Shown here: positions 8,376-12,644 of the stretch, piece by piece
Numbering within the stretch: position 1 is the first letter of the stretch
How the letters are laid out: each line of letters begins with the position of its first letter
Assembly: GCA_015680635.1 (NCBI GenBank)
Contig: JAABOA010000603.1
Coordinates: 1-12,644 of the forward strand
Reading direction: 5' to 3'
DNA length: 12,644 nucleotides
Source of the DNA: Lunasporangiospora selenospora
Taxonomy: Eukaryota > Mortierellomycota > Mortierellomycetes > Mortierellales > Mortierellaceae
The notes under the pieces: generated by a model
Seen by the model: only the letters and a program-made list of their open reading frames with translations
Databases searched by the model: none
What the model was told of the DNA's origin: nothing
Translations under genes and position numbers: made by a program

Positions 8376-9080
8376 CGACTTTACAGAATTTAGGGAGAGA
8401 GAGAAAAAATTGCATGACTTTTTTGTGGTATCGGAAAACCCTTGAACAGGGGTGGAGTAGTGGCAGTTGTGGTGTACAGTCATTCTTTCGAGGACTTCAT
8501 TTTGCGGACGCAATCGAGGGAAAGCTCCTTGCTTCTGTGCTTCACCTCGTCTTTTTGTTTTTGTTCATGTTCAGGTTCGTTGGAATGCGATCACTATTTC
8601 CTTTCTTTTCAGAAGCTATCCAGCCTGCTTGTTTCGTGTCATTGAAGAACTCTTAGAGACTTGACGATGGTTCAACACCTTTAATGTAAGATTCTCCAGT
8701 TCTCATACCACTTTGATGCTCTTGACCCTCGATCGGATGACTATCTTCTGACTTTTTCTTCCCCAATGGCGTTCCCCTGGGTGTACATTTTTTTTCCTGC
8801 AGTGACTGCAGACACTGCATCCCTGTCCTCCTGGGCTAAGAGTGGATTACACAATAACCCTCTCTCCAAAAAGACTAAAAATGACTTTGCCATCCGTTGG
8901 GATAAAGTCTGCGGCCTATCATGTTTGCTCCTTTTTTTTTTTTGTATAAATACTCTCCTTTCCATGTCCATTGTGCCCACATTCACCCCTCCTTTTGCCG
9001 CCTGCGTACCCTTTCTTTCCACCTCACTCCTCAGTCCGGATCTAGCATTGACCGCCTTTCAAAAAGAAACCTTTTCATAA
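8376..9080. other. Intergenic spacer between the 7172 gene and sirtuin
   Basis: No gene can be supported. A frame opening at 8766 (104 codons) and others nearby have no domain and biased composition. The spacer holds CTGCAGT-G-ACTGCAG (8797-8811), a dyad with 7-bp arms around one base. It also has a T-run at 8930-8943 followed directly by TATAAATA (8945-8952). From about 8968 to 9459 the + strand contains no ATG, as expected of an mRNA leader. Confidence 0.45.
8945..8952 (+). promoter_or_regulatory. Candidate TATA box (TATAAATA)
   Basis: A consensus TATA element follows a T-rich tract, about 508 bp upstream of the sirtuin start codon. If used, the transcript would have a leader of some 450-480 nt that is free of upstream ATGs after 8968. 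A start site within the CT-rich tract nearer the gene is an alternative. Confidence 0.3.
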
Positions 9081-9083
9081 TAG

Positions 9084-9274
9084 TACCGGATTCTGTCCCC
9101 GCCTTACCTCGCCTCTCTCCGCCGCTCCGTCAATTCTATTCATCCGCCTTTCTCTCCTTTCCTTGTACGCGCGCATCACAGCTCTCGATATTACTTTCTT
9201 TCTCTTTCGCTCTTTTAGAGCTCGCCGCACAATCCTTCACTCACTCAATCACTCACGCACTCATTCACACTCCC

Positions 9275-9321
<47 letters not shown>

Positions 9322-9440
9322 CTCCTCTCCCTCCCTCTTTGTTTCCCTCTTTGTTTCTCTCTCTATCTCTCACTCACTCACACACGCACACCATTTCTCT
9401 CGCCTTTTCTCTCCTATCACACTTACCCTCCCTTGCTCTT
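9084..9440 (+). promoter_or_regulatory. CT-rich promoter/leader of the sirtuin gene
   Basis: About 350 bp of strongly pyrimidine-rich sequence end 20 bp before the start codon. It includes CACTCACTC-type runs (9236-9270 and 9369-9386), a long CT microsatellite, and a duplicated 12-mer CCCTCTTTGTTT (9333-9344 and 9345-9356). There is no ATG in it. The opposite strand is a purine (GAGA) tract of the kind that can form triplex DNA or exclude nucleosomes. Confidence 0.55.
9284..9318 (+). repeat. (CT)17 microsatellite
   Basis: About 35 bases of uninterrupted CT dinucleotide lie 142 bp upstream of the sirtuin ATG. Its length is likely polymorphic, and the exact copy number in this assembly may be unreliable. 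Confidence 0.9.
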
Positions 9441-9459
9441 GCAAACTCCATCGCTGGCC

Positions 9460-12600
<3,141 letters not shown>

Positions 12601-12644
12601 AATAATATCCTATACTGTTTCCATCTTTTTTACTTCCCGCCTTT
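12601..12644 (+). other. 3' flank of sirtuin gene, truncated by window end
   Basis: After the TAA stop there is an A/T-rich stretch (AAATAATATCC) and a T-rich patch before the window ends. No definite polyadenylation signal can be assigned in 44 bases. Confidence 0.4.

Noticed and set aside
8766-9080. 104-codon + strand frame starting with a real ATG between the second and third genes
   Set aside because: Hydrophobic and Ser/Phe-rich composition from T- and C-rich DNA, no domain, and it overlaps the presumed TATA element and sirtuin leader.
9163-9459. Upstream extension of the sirtuin first exon through the CT-repeat region
   Set aside because: The frame is open but has no ATG before 9460 and would encode only Ser/Leu/His low complexity. 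The ATG at 9460 is the natural start.

Overview
The window looks like nuclear DNA of a filamentous, probably early-diverging fungus. The Mortierella/Mucoromycota group is my best guess, but it is an inference. The evidence is a gene with six short GT-AG introns (92-192 bp), pyrimidine-rich promoters with CACTCACTC-type tracts, a complete HP1-type chromodomain protein (a family budding yeast lacks), and wide intergenic spaces. There is no bacterial, organellar or clearly viral signature.

Layout: positions 1-5407 are gene-poor. I see no supportable gene there, only a pyrimidine tract, homopolymers, a 9-bp minisatellite, some hairpins and palindromes, and many short random-looking open frames. 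Three genes follow, all on the + strand. (1) 5408-6223 is a single-exon HP1/Swi6-like protein of 271 aa (acidic N-terminus, chromodomain, basic hinge, chromoshadow domain), preceded by a tight cluster of palindromes. (2) 7172-8311 is an inferred two-exon gene for an unrecognised, mostly disordered 342-aa protein. It ends in a CxxC-x6-HxxH motif that could bind zinc. (3) 9460-12600 is a seven-exon Sir2-family deacetylase of the Hst2/SIRT2 type (751 aa by my splicing). Its complete NAD+/zinc core is followed by an unusual tail of about 450 aa, acidic and Ser-rich, ending in a PKKRR basic cluster.

Functionally, two of the three genes belong to heterochromatin biology: a reader of methylated H3K9 and an NAD+-dependent protein deacetylase. 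Their adjacency suggests, but does not prove, a silencing-related neighbourhood. The most notable points are the long nuclear-type tail on an otherwise compact deacetylase, and intron 6. If retained, that intron stays open and would give a 341-aa tail-less isoform close to the size of ordinary Hst2. I found no clearly new multi-gene system. The unknown middle protein and the tailed sirtuin are the best candidates for new biology.
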